This document shows, one piece after another, positions 29,334 to 37,852 of a DNA stretch of 64,000 nucleotides. The notes under the pieces were generated by a model. The model made no database searches, was not told the origin of the DNA, and saw nothing but the letters and a program-made list of their open reading frames with translations. The translations under genes were made by a program, and so were the position numbers. This stretch comes from an uncultured Flavobacteriaceae bacterium (GTDB taxonomy: Bacteria > Bacteroidota > Bacteroidia > Flavobacteriales > Flavobacteriaceae). Each line of letters opens with the position of its first letter. The first letter of the stretch is position 1. The stretch spans positions 290,923 to 354,922 of the forward strand of contig CALSUE010000003.1 in the NCBI GenBank assembly GCA_943789455.1. The letters run 5' to 3'.

Positions 29334-30326
29334 AAAATCATTCTTTACCTGATGAATCACAGCATCAATATTCTCAAAAGTGATGTTTAATTGTGTTCTA
29401 CATTTTTCTGAAGAATAATATGTTTTTCTGTGTAAGGTTTTTGCAGTGTACTTACTCATTCTTGTTTTTCTTGCCATAATTTTTGAAACCAACCATTCCC
29501 ATCTCCAGAATAAACTTGCTTGCCAAGGCTGAACACATCTCGTAGGTTTTTTCTTTCCGAAAGCTTCTGCTATAGAAAATAGCACTTCTTTAAAACTTTT
29601 ATTTTCAGATACCAGAATAAATCGTTCGTTTTTACAATTGCTTCCCATGAGCTGAACCATGGCGTTAATAACATCTTTTACTCCAACAAAACCGGTTACC
29701 CCTTCAGAATAAAATTGAAATCCTTTATGAATTTGCGAGAACATTTTTCCTGAACCTGAATCCCAAAAACCACTCCCTAGAATAACCCCTGGATTTACAA
29801 TAACAACATCAACTCCTTCTTGACTAGCTCGCCAAACTTCTGTTTCTGCGCCATACTTGGTAATGGCATACCCATTATTCTTTTGATTCCCTCCCCAATC
29901 ATTTTCTTCGTTAGCAAACTCTTTTTTAGGATCGTCTCCAATTGTTGCTATAGAACTTACAAAACACAATTTTTCTACTTTAGCATCTATGGCTAAATTG
30001 GCAATAATTGCGGTGCCATGAATGTTTACCTTTCTCATGGTTCTGTAAGCTGTAGGGTCAAATGAAATGACAGCTGCGCAATGGTATACTTTTTTTACCC
30101 CTTTAAAAGCTGGTATCATAGACGGTACCTCTGTAATGTCTGCCTGAACCCATTCTATGTTGGCAAATAAATCTTTAGCAATATTGCTGTAATATGAAAA
30201 TACTTTTTTAGTTTTTTCAATACTCTCTGAGGTTCTATAAATGGCTCTTATGGGTTCATTTTCTTGAGCTAAACGAACTAACAAATGTGAACCAACCAAC
30301 CCTGTGCCTCCTGTAACTAAAATCAT
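29325..30326 (-). CDS. NAD-dependent epimerase/dehydratase family protein
   Basis: A 333-residue extended SDR protein. N-terminal MILVTGGTGLVGSHLLVRL, the catalytic YAITKYGAE (YxxxK) and VNPGVILGSG are visible. Substrate unknown; dihydroflavonol-reductase-like or sugar epimerase activity are both possible. It is divergent from tyrS. Confidence 0.82.
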   Translation of the reverse strand: MILVTGGTGLVGSHLLVRLAQENEPIRAIYRTSESIEKTKKVFSYYSNIAKDLFANIEWVQADITEVPSMIPAFKGVKKVYHCAAVISFDPTAYRTMRKVNIHGTAIIANLAIDAKVEKLCFVSSIATIGDDPKKEFANEENDWGGNQKNNGYAITKYGAETEVWRASQEGVDVVIVNPGVILGSGFWDSGSGKMFSQIHKGFQFYSEGVTGFVGVKDVINAMVQLMGSNCKNERFILVSENKSFKEVLFSIAEAFGKKKPTRCVQPWQASLFWRWEWLVSKIMARKTRMSKYTAKTLHRKTYYSSEKCRTQLNITFENIDAVIHQVKNDFLL

Positions 30327-30358
30327 AGCACGAATTTAGTTTATTTACCTCAGAAATG

Positions 30359-30366
30359 TATCTTTG
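30359..30366 (+). promoter_or_regulatory. tyrS promoter -7 box
   Basis: TATCTTTG fits TAnnTTTG, 19 bases before the tyrS ATG. Confidence 0.5.
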
Positions 30367-30385
30367 CTTTTTATAAAGAAAGAAG

Positions 30386-31675
30386 ATGACAAATTTTGTT
30401 GAAGAGTTACGATGGCGAGGATTACTGCATGATATTATGCCTGATACTGAAGCACACTTACTAGAACATGCTACGGCTGGTTATATAGGATTTGACCCTA
30501 CTGCAGATTCACTGCATATTGGTAGCTTGGTTCAGATATTAATCTTAAAGCATTTTCAAAATGCTGGGCACAAACCTATTGCCTTAGTTGGAGGTGCAAC
30601 CGGTATGGTTGGAGATCCATCGGGTAAATCTGCAGAAAGAAATTTGTTGGATGAAGCTAGTTTGCAAAAAAACATTGAAGGTGTTAAAGCACAATTGAGC
30701 AGATTTTTAGATTTTAATTCTTCAGAAAACCCTGCTGAGTTGGTGAATAACTTTGATTGGATGAAAGACATTTCTTTGATAGATTTTGTAAGAGATACAG
30801 GGAAGCACATCACGGTAAATTATATGATGGCGAAAGATTCTGTAAAAAAACGCTTAAGTTCTGAATCTAAAGTAGGAATGAGTTTTACGGAGTTTACCTA
30901 CCAACTATTTCAAGGCTATGATTTCTATCATTTGTACAAAGAAATGGATTGTAAGTTGCAAATGGGAGGGTCTGACCAATGGGGAAATATTACCACAGGA
31001 ACAGAATTGATTAGAAGAAAAGCTCAAGGAAAAGCCTACGCTATTACCGTGCCTTTGGTTACCAAAGCAGACGGCACAAAGTTTGGTAAAACAGAGGGTG
31101 GAAATGTGTGGCTAGACGCCAACAGAACCTCTCCTTATAAATTTTACCAGTACTGGTTAAATGCCTCTGATGAAGATGCAGAAAAGTATATAAAAATCTT
31201 TACTTTTTTAGATAAAGAAGCTATTGAAGCTCTCATTATAGAGCACAGAGAAACCCCTCACCTACGATTGTTACAAAAGAAAATAGGGGAAGAAGTTACC
31301 ATAATGACCCACGGCCAAGAAGCTTTTGACAATGCGATTAAAGCTTCTCAAATTCTTTTTGGAAAGTCTACTTCTGAAGATTTAAAATCTTTAGATGAAC
31401 AAACCTTTTTAGATATATTTGAAGGTGTGCCTCAAGCATCGGTTTCTAAAGAAGACATTGATAACGGATTAGATATGATTGGCGCCTTGGCTGCAAAAAC
31501 AGGATTCTTAAACTCTAATGGAGAAGCCAGAAGAGCCTTAAAAGAAAACGCAATTTCTGTGAATAAAGAAAAAGTAAAAGAAGATTTTGTGATTTCTACT
31601 TCAGACATTATTGCCAATGCATATGTGTTGCTTCAGCGAGGGAAAAAGAATTATTTTCTGTTAAAAATAGCTTAG
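30386..31675 (+). CDS. tyrS: Tyrosine-tRNA ligase
   Basis: A 429-residue class I aminoacyl-tRNA synthetase. Motifs: [14 protein letters not shown] (HIGH region), [13 protein letters not shown] for tyrosine binding, KFGKTEGG (KMSKS equivalent) and a C-terminal S4 RNA-binding domain ([15 protein letters not shown]). Full length. Confidence 0.96.
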   Translation: MTNFVEELRWRGLLHDIMPDTEAHLLEHATAGYIGFDPTADSLHIGSLVQILILKHFQNAGHKPIALVGGATGMVGDPSGKSAERNLLDEASLQKNIEGVKAQLSRFLDFNSSENPAELVNNFDWMKDISLIDFVRDTGKHITVNYMMAKDSVKKRLSSESKVGMSFTEFTYQLFQGYDFYHLYKEMDCKLQMGGSDQWGNITTGTELIRRKAQGKAYAITVPLVTKADGTKFGKTEGGNVWLDANRTSPYKFYQYWLNASDEDAEKYIKIFTFLDKEAIEALIIEHRETPHLRLLQKKIGEEVTIMTHGQEAFDNAIKASQILFGKSTSEDLKSLDEQTFLDIFEGVPQASVSKEDIDNGLDMIGALAAKTGFLNSNGEARRALKENAISVNKEKVKEDFVISTSDIIANAYVLLQRGKKNYFLLKIA

Positions 31676-31692
31676 TTAATGTAGAGGCGATT

Positions 31693-32667
31693 CTACATTA
31701 CCATTAAATTGCACCCTCTAATATCTGAATGGTCAAAACGTCCTAGCACCTCAAAACGGCCGTTGCTATATACTTTTCCTAAATCTTGTGTTGCAATAAA
31801 TGAGCATGAATTGTAGTTGGCTAAATCTACTACATTTAGCCCTCCAGTTTTGTTTGCCCCAACTAAAGTAAGCGCATCTTCAGTATCTCTGGCAAGGATT
31901 TTCATCCAGGGTGGGCAATCAAAAATACCATCTCCAGAAGAATAGCCTTGGCTTAACAGTTCGGTCATTCCGTACTCTGAATGAATTTTAGACACCCCAA
32001 AACCAGCAGCTAAAATTTCATGTAGTTCTTCTCTAATCATTTCTTTACGTCTTCCTTTCATACCCCCCGTTTCCATGATAACCGTATTTTTTAATGTAAA
32101 AGATTGACTTTCTATGAGATCTAATAAGGCAAACGTAACTCCAATTAACAGTACTTTTTCTCCTTGTTGATCTAATACTTCAAGTGTTTTTGATAGCTCA
32201 GATAAGTTATCTAAGTAAAAACCGCTCTTAGGATTGTTGGATTTCTGAATAAAGTCATTGACCATATAAATTAGCGAAGAACCCTCTCGTTCTAAATAAT
32301 TAGGCAAAAGCCCCAGAACCGTATAGTCTTCAACAGGCCCATAAAAATGCTCAAATGCTCTGGTGTAGCTAGCCTCATACCAACTTACATCTGCCACCAA
32401 ATGCTTACTAACTTGAGCCCCAGTGGTGCCCGAACTTGTAAAGGTTTCTTGAACCGATTGGTTGGTGGAAAGCACTTGATGAGTTTTAAAAAACTGAATG
32501 GGCAAAAAAGGAATATCTGCTACTTCTTTTACATCACTTGGATGAATGTATAGCAAATCACAAAAAGACCTGTACACCTTATTATTTTGAAACTGATGTT
32601 TAAACACTTGCAAAGCGCAGCGCTCAAAATCAGTTTCGTTTTGTATGTTAAATATGTCTTTTTGCAT
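31693..32667 (-). CDS. LuxE/PaaK-like acyl transferase
   Basis: A 324-residue protein resembling acyl-protein synthetases: FTSSGTTGAQVSKH (P-loop-like nucleotide site), METGGMKGRRKEM and SEYGMTELLSQGYS. This is the short LuxE-like family common in Bacteroidota. Substrate unknown, possibly a fatty acyl group. It converges on tyrS and is divergent from the aldehyde dehydrogenase gene. Confidence 0.75.
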   Translation of the reverse strand: MQKDIFNIQNETDFERCALQVFKHQFQNNKVYRSFCDLLYIHPSDVKEVADIPFLPIQFFKTHQVLSTNQSVQETFTSSGTTGAQVSKHLVADVSWYEASYTRAFEHFYGPVEDYTVLGLLPNYLEREGSSLIYMVNDFIQKSNNPKSGFYLDNLSELSKTLEVLDQQGEKVLLIGVTFALLDLIESQSFTLKNTVIMETGGMKGRRKEMIREELHEILAAGFGVSKIHSEYGMTELLSQGYSSGDGIFDCPPWMKILARDTEDALTLVGANKTGGLNVVDLANYNSCSFIATQDLGKVYSNGRFEVLGRFDHSDIRGCNLMVM

Positions 32668-32750
32668 ATATCACAAAAATAGTAGGATTTAGTTAAAAAA
32701 CTTTGATTATAATTGATAAATACAGCCTATTATTTTGCAAAACTTTATTG

Positions 32751-32758
32751 TATTTTTG
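32751..32758 (+). promoter_or_regulatory. Aldehyde dehydrogenase promoter -7 box
   Basis: TATTTTTG fits TAnnTTTG, 26 bases before the ATG at 32785. It shows that the upstream extension of the open frame (from 32713) is not coding. Confidence 0.5.
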
Positions 32759-32784
32759 TGGGCACAAATCAAAATAAAAAAATA

Positions 32785-34326
32785 ATGTCAGATTTTGGAA
32801 TTCAACAAGCCCTAAAAGAGTTAGGACTGCAAGATGTTAACCATGGAACTTCTACTGGTAGTCACAATTTTTCTAATGGAGAACTTATTGCTAGTTATTC
32901 TCCTGTAGACGGAAAATTAATTGGTAAGGTAAAAGCAAGCACCAAAGAAGATTACGAACAAGTAATGAGTACTGCTACTGCTGCGTTTAAGACTTTTAGA
33001 GATATGCCAGCGCCACAAAGAGGAGAAATTGTTCGTCAGTTTGGTAATAAACTACGAGACTTAAAAGAACCTCTTGGTAAATTGGTTTCTTATGAAATGG
33101 GTAAATCTTTACAAGAAGGGTATGGAGAGGTTCAAGAAATGATTGATATCTGTGATTTTGCCGTTGGATTGTCTAGACAATTAAATGGGCAAACTATACC
33201 ATCTGAACGTCCTGGACATGTGATGAGAGAGCAATGGCACCCTATTGGTGTGGTAGGTATTATTTCTGCTTTTAACTTTCCGGTAGCGGTTTGGGCCTGG
33301 AATACAGCTTTGGCCTGGGTTTGTGGTGATGTATGTGTTTGGAAAGGTTCTGAAAAAGCGCCTTTATGTGCGGTAGCCTGCCAGAATATTATTGCAGATG
33401 TTTTAAAAGAACACAATTTGCCAGAAGGTATTTCTTCTATTATTAGTGGAGATTATACGGTGGGTGAAATGATGACTACAGATACAAGAATTCCTTTAGT
33501 ATCTGCTACTGGATCTACACGAATGGGAAGAATTGTTGGTGCTACTGTTGCCCAACGTTTTGGAAAATCTTTATTAGAATTGGGCGGTAACAATGCCATT
33601 ATTATTACACCAACGGCAGACTTAAAAGTGGTAGTACCAGGGGCGGTATTTGGAGCTGTTGGAACCTGCGGACAACGCTGTACCTCTACACGAAGACTCA
33701 TTATTCATGAAGCTGTATATGCTAAAGTAAAAGATGCCATTGTAGGCGCTTATAAACAATTAACTATTGGAAACCCATTAGATGAACGCAATCATATTGG
33801 TCCATTAATTGATCATGATGCTGTGAATACGTATTTAGCTGCTATTGAAAAAGCAAAAGCTGAAGGCGGAAATGTATTGGTAGATGGTGGTGTGTTGGAA
33901 GGTGAAGGTTATGAAAGTGGTTGTTATGTAAAACCTGCCATTATTGAAGCTGAAAATCATTTTGAAATTGTACAGCACGAAACCTTTGCGCCTATTTTAT
34001 ATGTAATGAAATATTCTGATGGTGTAGAAAATGCCATAGAAAAACAAAACGGAGTAGCGCAAGGCTTGTCTTCTGCGATTATGACCAATGAACTAAAAGA
34101 AGCTGAAAAATTCTTGTCTTATGCAGGTTCTGATTGTGGAATTGCCAATGTAAATATTGGAACTTCAGGAGCAGAAATTGGAGGTGCATTTGGTGGAGAA
34201 AAAGAAACTGGTGGAGGACGCGAGTCTGGATCTGACGCTTGGAAAGTATATATGCGTAGACAAACAAATACGATTAATTATTCTGATGAATTGCCATTAG
34301 CACAAGGCATAAAATTTGACCTATAA
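32785..34326 (+). CDS. ALDH7-type aldehyde dehydrogenase
   Basis: A 513-residue NAD(P)-dependent dehydrogenase. Seen: FNFPVAVWAWNTALAW, the cofactor loop TGSTRMGR, the general base in LELGGNNA and the nucleophile Cys in GTCGQRCTSTRR. Sequence and length fit ALDH7A1/AmaB (L-piperidine-6-carboxylate dehydrogenase, lysine catabolism). A terminator follows and the integron-like array begins 84 bases later. Confidence 0.88.
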   Translation: MSDFGIQQALKELGLQDVNHGTSTGSHNFSNGELIASYSPVDGKLIGKVKASTKEDYEQVMSTATAAFKTFRDMPAPQRGEIVRQFGNKLRDLKEPLGKLVSYEMGKSLQEGYGEVQEMIDICDFAVGLSRQLNGQTIPSERPGHVMREQWHPIGVVGIISAFNFPVAVWAWNTALAWVCGDVCVWKGSEKAPLCAVACQNIIADVLKEHNLPEGISSIISGDYTVGEMMTTDTRIPLVSATGSTRMGRIVGATVAQRFGKSLLELGGNNAIIITPTADLKVVVPGAVFGAVGTCGQRCTSTRRLIIHEAVYAKVKDAIVGAYKQLTIGNPLDERNHIGPLIDHDAVNTYLAAIEKAKAEGGNVLVDGGVLEGEGYESGCYVKPAIIEAENHFEIVQHETFAPILYVMKYSDGVENAIEKQNGVAQGLSSAIMTNELKEAEKFLSYAGSDCGIANVNIGTSGAEIGGAFGGEKETGGGRESGSDAWKVYMRRQTNTINYSDELPLAQGIKFDL

Positions 34327-34344
34327 TTGTATTCACATTCATAT

Positions 34345-34373
34345 AAAAAAACCACCGATTTCGGTGGTTTTTT
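34345..34373 (+). terminator. Rho-independent terminator after the aldehyde dehydrogenase
   Basis: AAAAAACCACCGA and TCGGTGGTTTTTT form a 12-13 bp hairpin with a T run. It separates core genome from the recombinase gene. Confidence 0.88.
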
Positions 34374-34401
34374 GTTTTAATCAACTATTTTATTTACTTT
34401 G
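34371..34401 (+). promoter_or_regulatory. Candidate promoter of the recombinase gene
   Basis: TTTG (34371-34374), 19 bases, then TTACTTTG (34394-34401), one base from TAnnTTTG, 8 bases before the recombinase ATG. The -33 element overlaps the terminator T run. Because the cassettes read the same way, this promoter might also feed the first cassettes. Confidence 0.35.
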
Positions 34402-34409
34402 AGGTCGCT

Positions 34410-35579
34410 ATGAAACCCCTACAACACCCTATCATATTTCTTGAAGAAAAAATTCACAGAAAAAATAATCAGCTCTTAATCAAGTTTGATTATGATGAGA
34501 CGTTAATTTCACTTATCCGATCTATTCAAGGAACATCTTGGAGTAAATCTTTAAAGGCTTGGTATATTTTAAATACTAAGGATAACCTAAACATTATTTT
34601 AAAGCTATTTGAAAAAATTACAACAGTAGACTTCTCTAAAATTGGGAAAAGTGCACCCTTTAAAAGAAATTTAACTGAAGAACAGAAGCAATTGTTAAAT
34701 CAATTTTATTTGTTTTTAAAAGGAAAAAGATATAGCCAAAGTACGATACAAACCTATACTTTTTTTATTGCAGACTTTATAAATTTTCACACAAAAACAC
34801 CCTTAGCGGAACTTACAAACAGAGCCGTAGAACTTTTTATTGAAACCGTTTTTATGGAGCGCAACTATTCTGTTAGTTCGCAAAGACAGTTTATAAGCGC
34901 CTTAAAGATTTTTACGGTGTTTTGTCCGCAAACAAAGATTCATAATTTGTCTCTAGAACGGCCTAAAAAATCTAGAATGCTTCCTAGTGTATTGTCTCAA
35001 GAAGAGGTGTTACGTATTATTCAATTAACTAAAAACTTAAAGCACAGAGCCATTATTGTATTGCTTTATTCTTCCGGTCTTCGTATTGGAGAGGTTACAA
35101 ATTTATTATTAAAAAACATTGATATTCTAAGAAGGCAGATTAAAGTTGAAAAAGGGAAAGGCAGAAAAGATAGATTTGTTGTTTTAGCAACTAGTTATTT
35201 ACCTCTTTTACAAAATTACTTAACAACTTTTAAACCAGCTCTTTATTTTATAGAAGGCCCAACAGGTAAAAAGTACTCTGAGAGTAGTATTAGAAAGTTT
35301 TTATTTAAGAGTGTACAAAAAGCCGGTATTTCAAAAAAAGTAACCCCTCATACCTTGAGACATAGTTATGCTACACATTTATTAGAAAATGGCGTTGGTT
35401 TGAGACATATACAGGAGTTATTAGGACACGCTAAACCAGAAACTACTATGATTTACACACATGTTGCAAAGAAAGATTTACTAGATATTCAGAGCCCGTT
35501 AGACACTATTTTATTAGATTTGAATAAAAACGATAAACGAGAACAAAAGTTCCTGTTATCCGGAAACATAGACCTATAA
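34410..35579 (+). CDS. Integron-type tyrosine recombinase without the IntI insertion
   Basis: A 389-residue recombinase at the head of the cassette array. An extra N-terminal domain (1-85, with SWSKSLKAWYI) precedes a SAM-like core-binding domain (about 90-175) and the catalytic domain. Catalytic residues are R225, K250, H314, R317, H340 and Y349. The R-K (25), H-R (3), R-H (23) and H-Y (9) spacings equal those of IntI1. The segment TTMIYTHV...SPLD near the C terminus is also IntI-like. K250 to H314 is 64 residues against 106 in IntI1 and 72 in XerD, so the IntI-specific insertion is absent. It reads in the same direction as the cassettes, the inverse of most integrons. It may be the cassette integrase; a plain Xer-like recombinase beside the array is the alternative. 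Confidence 0.85.
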   Translation: MKPLQHPIIFLEEKIHRKNNQLLIKFDYDETLISLIRSIQGTSWSKSLKAWYILNTKDNLNIILKLFEKITTVDFSKIGKSAPFKRNLTEEQKQLLNQFYLFLKGKRYSQSTIQTYTFFIADFINFHTKTPLAELTNRAVELFIETVFMERNYSVSSQRQFISALKIFTVFCPQTKIHNLSLERPKKSRMLPSVLSQEEVLRIIQLTKNLKHRAIIVLLYSSGLRIGEVTNLLLKNIDILRRQIKVEKGKGRKDRFVVLATSYLPLLQNYLTTFKPALYFIEGPTGKKYSESSIRKFLFKSVQKAGISKKVTPHTLRHSYATHLLENGVGLRHIQELLGHAKPETTMIYTHVAKKDLLDIQSPLDTILLDLNKNDKREQKFLLSGNIDL

Positions 35580-35640
35580 ACAGGAGGTTTATTCTCCATA
35601 TAACGAGTTAGCTACAATTGTCAGAAAGTAATACATATAA
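35580..35640 (+). other. Candidate attI and first core site
   Basis: The first GTT core, GTTAGC at 35607-35612, lies 28 bases after the recombinase stop. The cassette start GTTAGCTACA matches the reverse complement of the bases ending at the left core of the first attC (TGTAGCTAAC at 35965-35974). The DNA between the stop codon and this core is therefore the best candidate for attI. A TTGACA-N17-TAGATA stretch at 35716-35744 looks like a sigma70 promoter, but Bacteroidota use other signals. Confidence 0.55.
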
Positions 35641-35771
35641 GCAATATACTAAAGATGCTAAATAATGTTTGTAACTTTTAATCCTATAAGAGCACTAATA
35701 ATATTGGTGTCTGTATTGACATTATATCTTAATGAGAATAGATACCAAAAAAATTAAACAATAAGACCTTT

Positions 35772-35948
35772 ATGAAAAAAAATAACAAATTAGGTATTGG
35801 AATTGCGATCGGAATTGGAATTGGAACCGCTGTTGGAGTTGCAACTGGTAATCTAGGATTATGGCTCAGTGTAGGAATAGCTATTGGAGCCGGAATTGGA
35901 ACCACACTTAATAAAACAAATAAATCGGAAGAAAGCGATAAATCCTAA
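35772..35948 (+). CDS. Cassette 1: small glycine-zipper membrane protein
   Basis: A 58-residue protein: basic N terminus (MKKNNKLG), a long segment of repeated GIGIG, GVATG and GAGIG (about 8-43), then a charged tail (NKSEESDKS-like). The Gly spacing suggests packed membrane helices. Its only cassette neighbours are the attI region and attC1. No family recognised. It is too short for most gene callers but has a clean ATG, and its stop lies 20 bases before the attC. Confidence 0.6.
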   Translation: MKKNNKLGIGIAIGIGIGTAVGVATGNLGLWLSVGIAIGAGIGTTLNKTNKSEESDKS

Positions 35949-35968
35949 TATCTTAAAAAGTAACTGTA

Positions 35969-36161
35969 GCTAACAACGTATATAGCTCATAGCTGTTTAG
36001 TTGCTAAATCGAAGTAAAGCATACTTGGAAAGTCGCCAAATTTTAAAATTTGACGATTTCCAATAATAAAGATAAATAGTAAAATTTAAAAATCTGGCTT
36101 TTGCTCAACCGAAAGGAAACAGTTAATTTGCACGCTACGAGCCATATACAAAACCGTTAGC
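35969..36161 (+). repeat. attC-like site 1 (193 bp, longest)
   Basis: Left core GCTAAC, spacer AAC, stem GTATAT; right stem ATATAC, then AAAACC and core GTTAGC. The centre holds an extra hairpin of TGGAAAGTCGCCAAATTTT with its near-complement. Longer than the other sites by about 60 bp. Confidence 0.85.
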
Positions 36162-36253
36162 ATTTATTGAAAAATAACAGAGTCTTATTCTAAAGTTCTA
36201 ATTACTGTAACAAGTTTTATTCTTTCTCGTCCTATTGTTTTAAATCAAAAAAT

Positions 36254-36847
36254 ATGAAAAATCAAATTATAATAATACTTGCATTAGTAATACTTAGCGC
36301 CTGTAAGGACACACCTAAATCCAGTACAACCTACCAACCTATTCAATCCGATTATCAAGTTGGTGAGAAATGGGTCTGGAAATTTAAAGGTGTAACAACG
36401 GAAGGAGAAGTACGCTCAGATGGAAAAGATACCAGAGAAATAGTCAATACTGATGGAGTTTTAGGTATGACAATTGGAAAGGACACCATTCCCGTTACTG
36501 ACATTGTTAAACCAGAAAAAAGCGAAACACCAAAGTACAACTGGCCTCTGGAAGTGGGCAAAAAGTGGAAATATGAAAACAATTGGACAAGTCAAGATGG
36601 AACAACGGGAAACCAAAGTCAAGATGCTGAAATACTATCATACCAAGAAGAAACAGTAAAAGCTGGAACATTTATGGCATATACGATTGAATATACAGGT
36701 AAAACTACAAATTCTAGAGGTTATAGCGCTGACGAAAAGGAAGTTTGGTTGTATGCGCCTGCTATAAAAAACTTCATAAAACTCACTCAGAATCAAGGTG
36801 ACTTTTTATACGTAGAGGAATTAATCGAATATTCAAAACCAGAATAA
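36254..36847 (+). CDS. Cassette 2: lipoprotein
   Basis: A 197-residue protein with a lipobox (LVILSAC, Cys 16), then YQVGEKWVWKFKG, a repeat of the pattern VGKKWKYENNW and many aromatic residues, as in beta-sheet ligand-binding lipoproteins. Family not recognised. It is the only gene of its cassette (36157-37009), between attC1 and attC2, on the + strand. Expression probably depends on upstream promoters, since I see none inside. Confidence 0.65.
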   Translation: MKNQIIIILALVILSACKDTPKSSTTYQPIQSDYQVGEKWVWKFKGVTTEGEVRSDGKDTREIVNTDGVLGMTIGKDTIPVTDIVKPEKSETPKYNWPLEVGKKWKYENNWTSQDGTTGNQSQDAEILSYQEETVKAGTFMAYTIEYTGKTTNSRGYSADEKEVWLYAPAIKNFIKLTQNQGDFLYVEELIEYSKPE

Positions 36848-36884
36848 ATCGAAATATTTTATAAAAACTGAAAGAAAAACAAAT

Positions 36885-37014
36885 GCTAACACCGTGTATA
36901 ATTCATTGCTGAGATGGTTAATCGAATTAAACTTCCTACATTTTAACTAAATTTAGTTAATAGGAAAAAACAGAAAACCAAAAACCGCAACGCAATCATA
37001 CACAAACCGTTGCC
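36885..37014 (+). repeat. attC-like site 2 (130 bp)
   Basis: GCTAAC on the left and GTTGCC on the right. The right half belongs to the next cassette, whose own left core is GGCAAC, so the pair is restored in the circle. Stems GTGTAT/ATACAC flank a unique centre with TTAACTAAATTTAGTTAA. Confidence 0.85.
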
Positions 37015-37021
37015 ATTAATT

Positions 37022-37678
37022 ATGAAAAAAAAACGAAATTCATTGAAATATAAATGTATAATTTTTGATTGCGATGGAATTCTTGTCGATAGTGAAGAAA
37101 TTTCAAATTCTGTTCTCATTAAAATGGCTAATGAAGTTGGAATAGAAATTAAAATGGAATATGCTCTTGAAAATTTTGCTGGAAAATCCCTAAAAAATTG
37201 TTTTGCGCATATTGAAAAACGAATAAAAAAACCACTTCCGAACACATTCGAAAAAGAATATAGAAACCGAACTTTTTCTGCATTTAAAACGGACTTAAAA
37301 CCAATTAAAGGAATACACGACTTACTTAATCAAATTTCAATACCTTTTTGTGTTGCATCAAGTGGACCAATAGAAAAAATAAGACTAAACTTGACAACAA
37401 CTAATTTGATTGAAAAGTTTGAAAACAGAATATTTAGTTCCTATGAAATTGGAAGTTGGAAACCGAATCCTGAAATATTCGAATATGCTGCTAAAAAAAT
37501 GGGGTTTGAACCAAACGAATGTGCTGTTATCGAAGATAGTTTAGCAGGAGTTAAAGCAGGAATAAAAGGCGGATTTGACGTTTTTGGACTTGCTAATCAC
37601 AAAAACAAAACTGAATTAAAAAAAGAAGGAGCAAACGTATTTTTGGGAATGAATGAATTATACGAATTACTGAATTAA
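37022..37678 (+). CDS. Cassette 3: HAD family phosphatase
   Basis: A 218-residue HAD-IA hydrolase, with nucleophile and acid D-C-D in IIFDCDGILVDSEE, motif II CVASSGP, K in KPNPEIFEYAAKKMG and motif IV VIEDSLAGVKAG. Beta-phosphoglucomutase- or phosphoglycolate-phosphatase-like; substrate unknown. I set the start at ATG 37022, because the frame upstream reads into the attC core. Only gene in its cassette. Confidence 0.85.
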   Translation: MKKKRNSLKYKCIIFDCDGILVDSEEISNSVLIKMANEVGIEIKMEYALENFAGKSLKNCFAHIEKRIKKPLPNTFEKEYRNRTFSAFKTDLKPIKGIHDLLNQISIPFCVASSGPIEKIRLNLTTTNLIEKFENRIFSSYEIGSWKPNPEIFEYAAKKMGFEPNECAVIEDSLAGVKAGIKGGFDVFGLANHKNKTELKKEGANVFLGMNELYELLN

Positions 37679-37689
37679 AAATAACTAAT

Positions 37690-37820
37690 GGCAACACCGT
37701 ATATAATTTATTGCTTGGTTCTTGCCTACTTACGAAAATCCTCGCGGATTTTCTATTCGGTTTTTATTTGCTAAATTTAGTGCTTAAACCACGCAACAAA
37801 CCATATACAAACACGTTAGC
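37690..37820 (+). repeat. attC-like site 3 (131 bp)
   Basis: GGCAAC, spacer ACC, GTATATAATTTATTGC, then GCAACAAACCATATAC, AAACAC and GTTAGC. The internal hairpin is GAAAATCC-TCGC-GGATTTTC (37734-37753). The arms pair on the bottom strand through T-G pairs where the top strand has A/C mismatches. Confidence 0.88.
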
Positions 37821-37852
37821 TCTAATTAACCATAACCAACAAAAAGACAGAA

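Noticed and set aside
33132..33701. Two minus-strand frames inside the aldehyde dehydrogenase
   Set aside because: Shadows of a strong conserved gene.
35716..35744. TTGACA-N17-TAGATA as a cassette promoter
   Set aside because: It fits the sigma70 consensus of other phyla; Bacteroidota promoters use TTTG and TAnnTTTG, so chance in AT-rich DNA is more likely.
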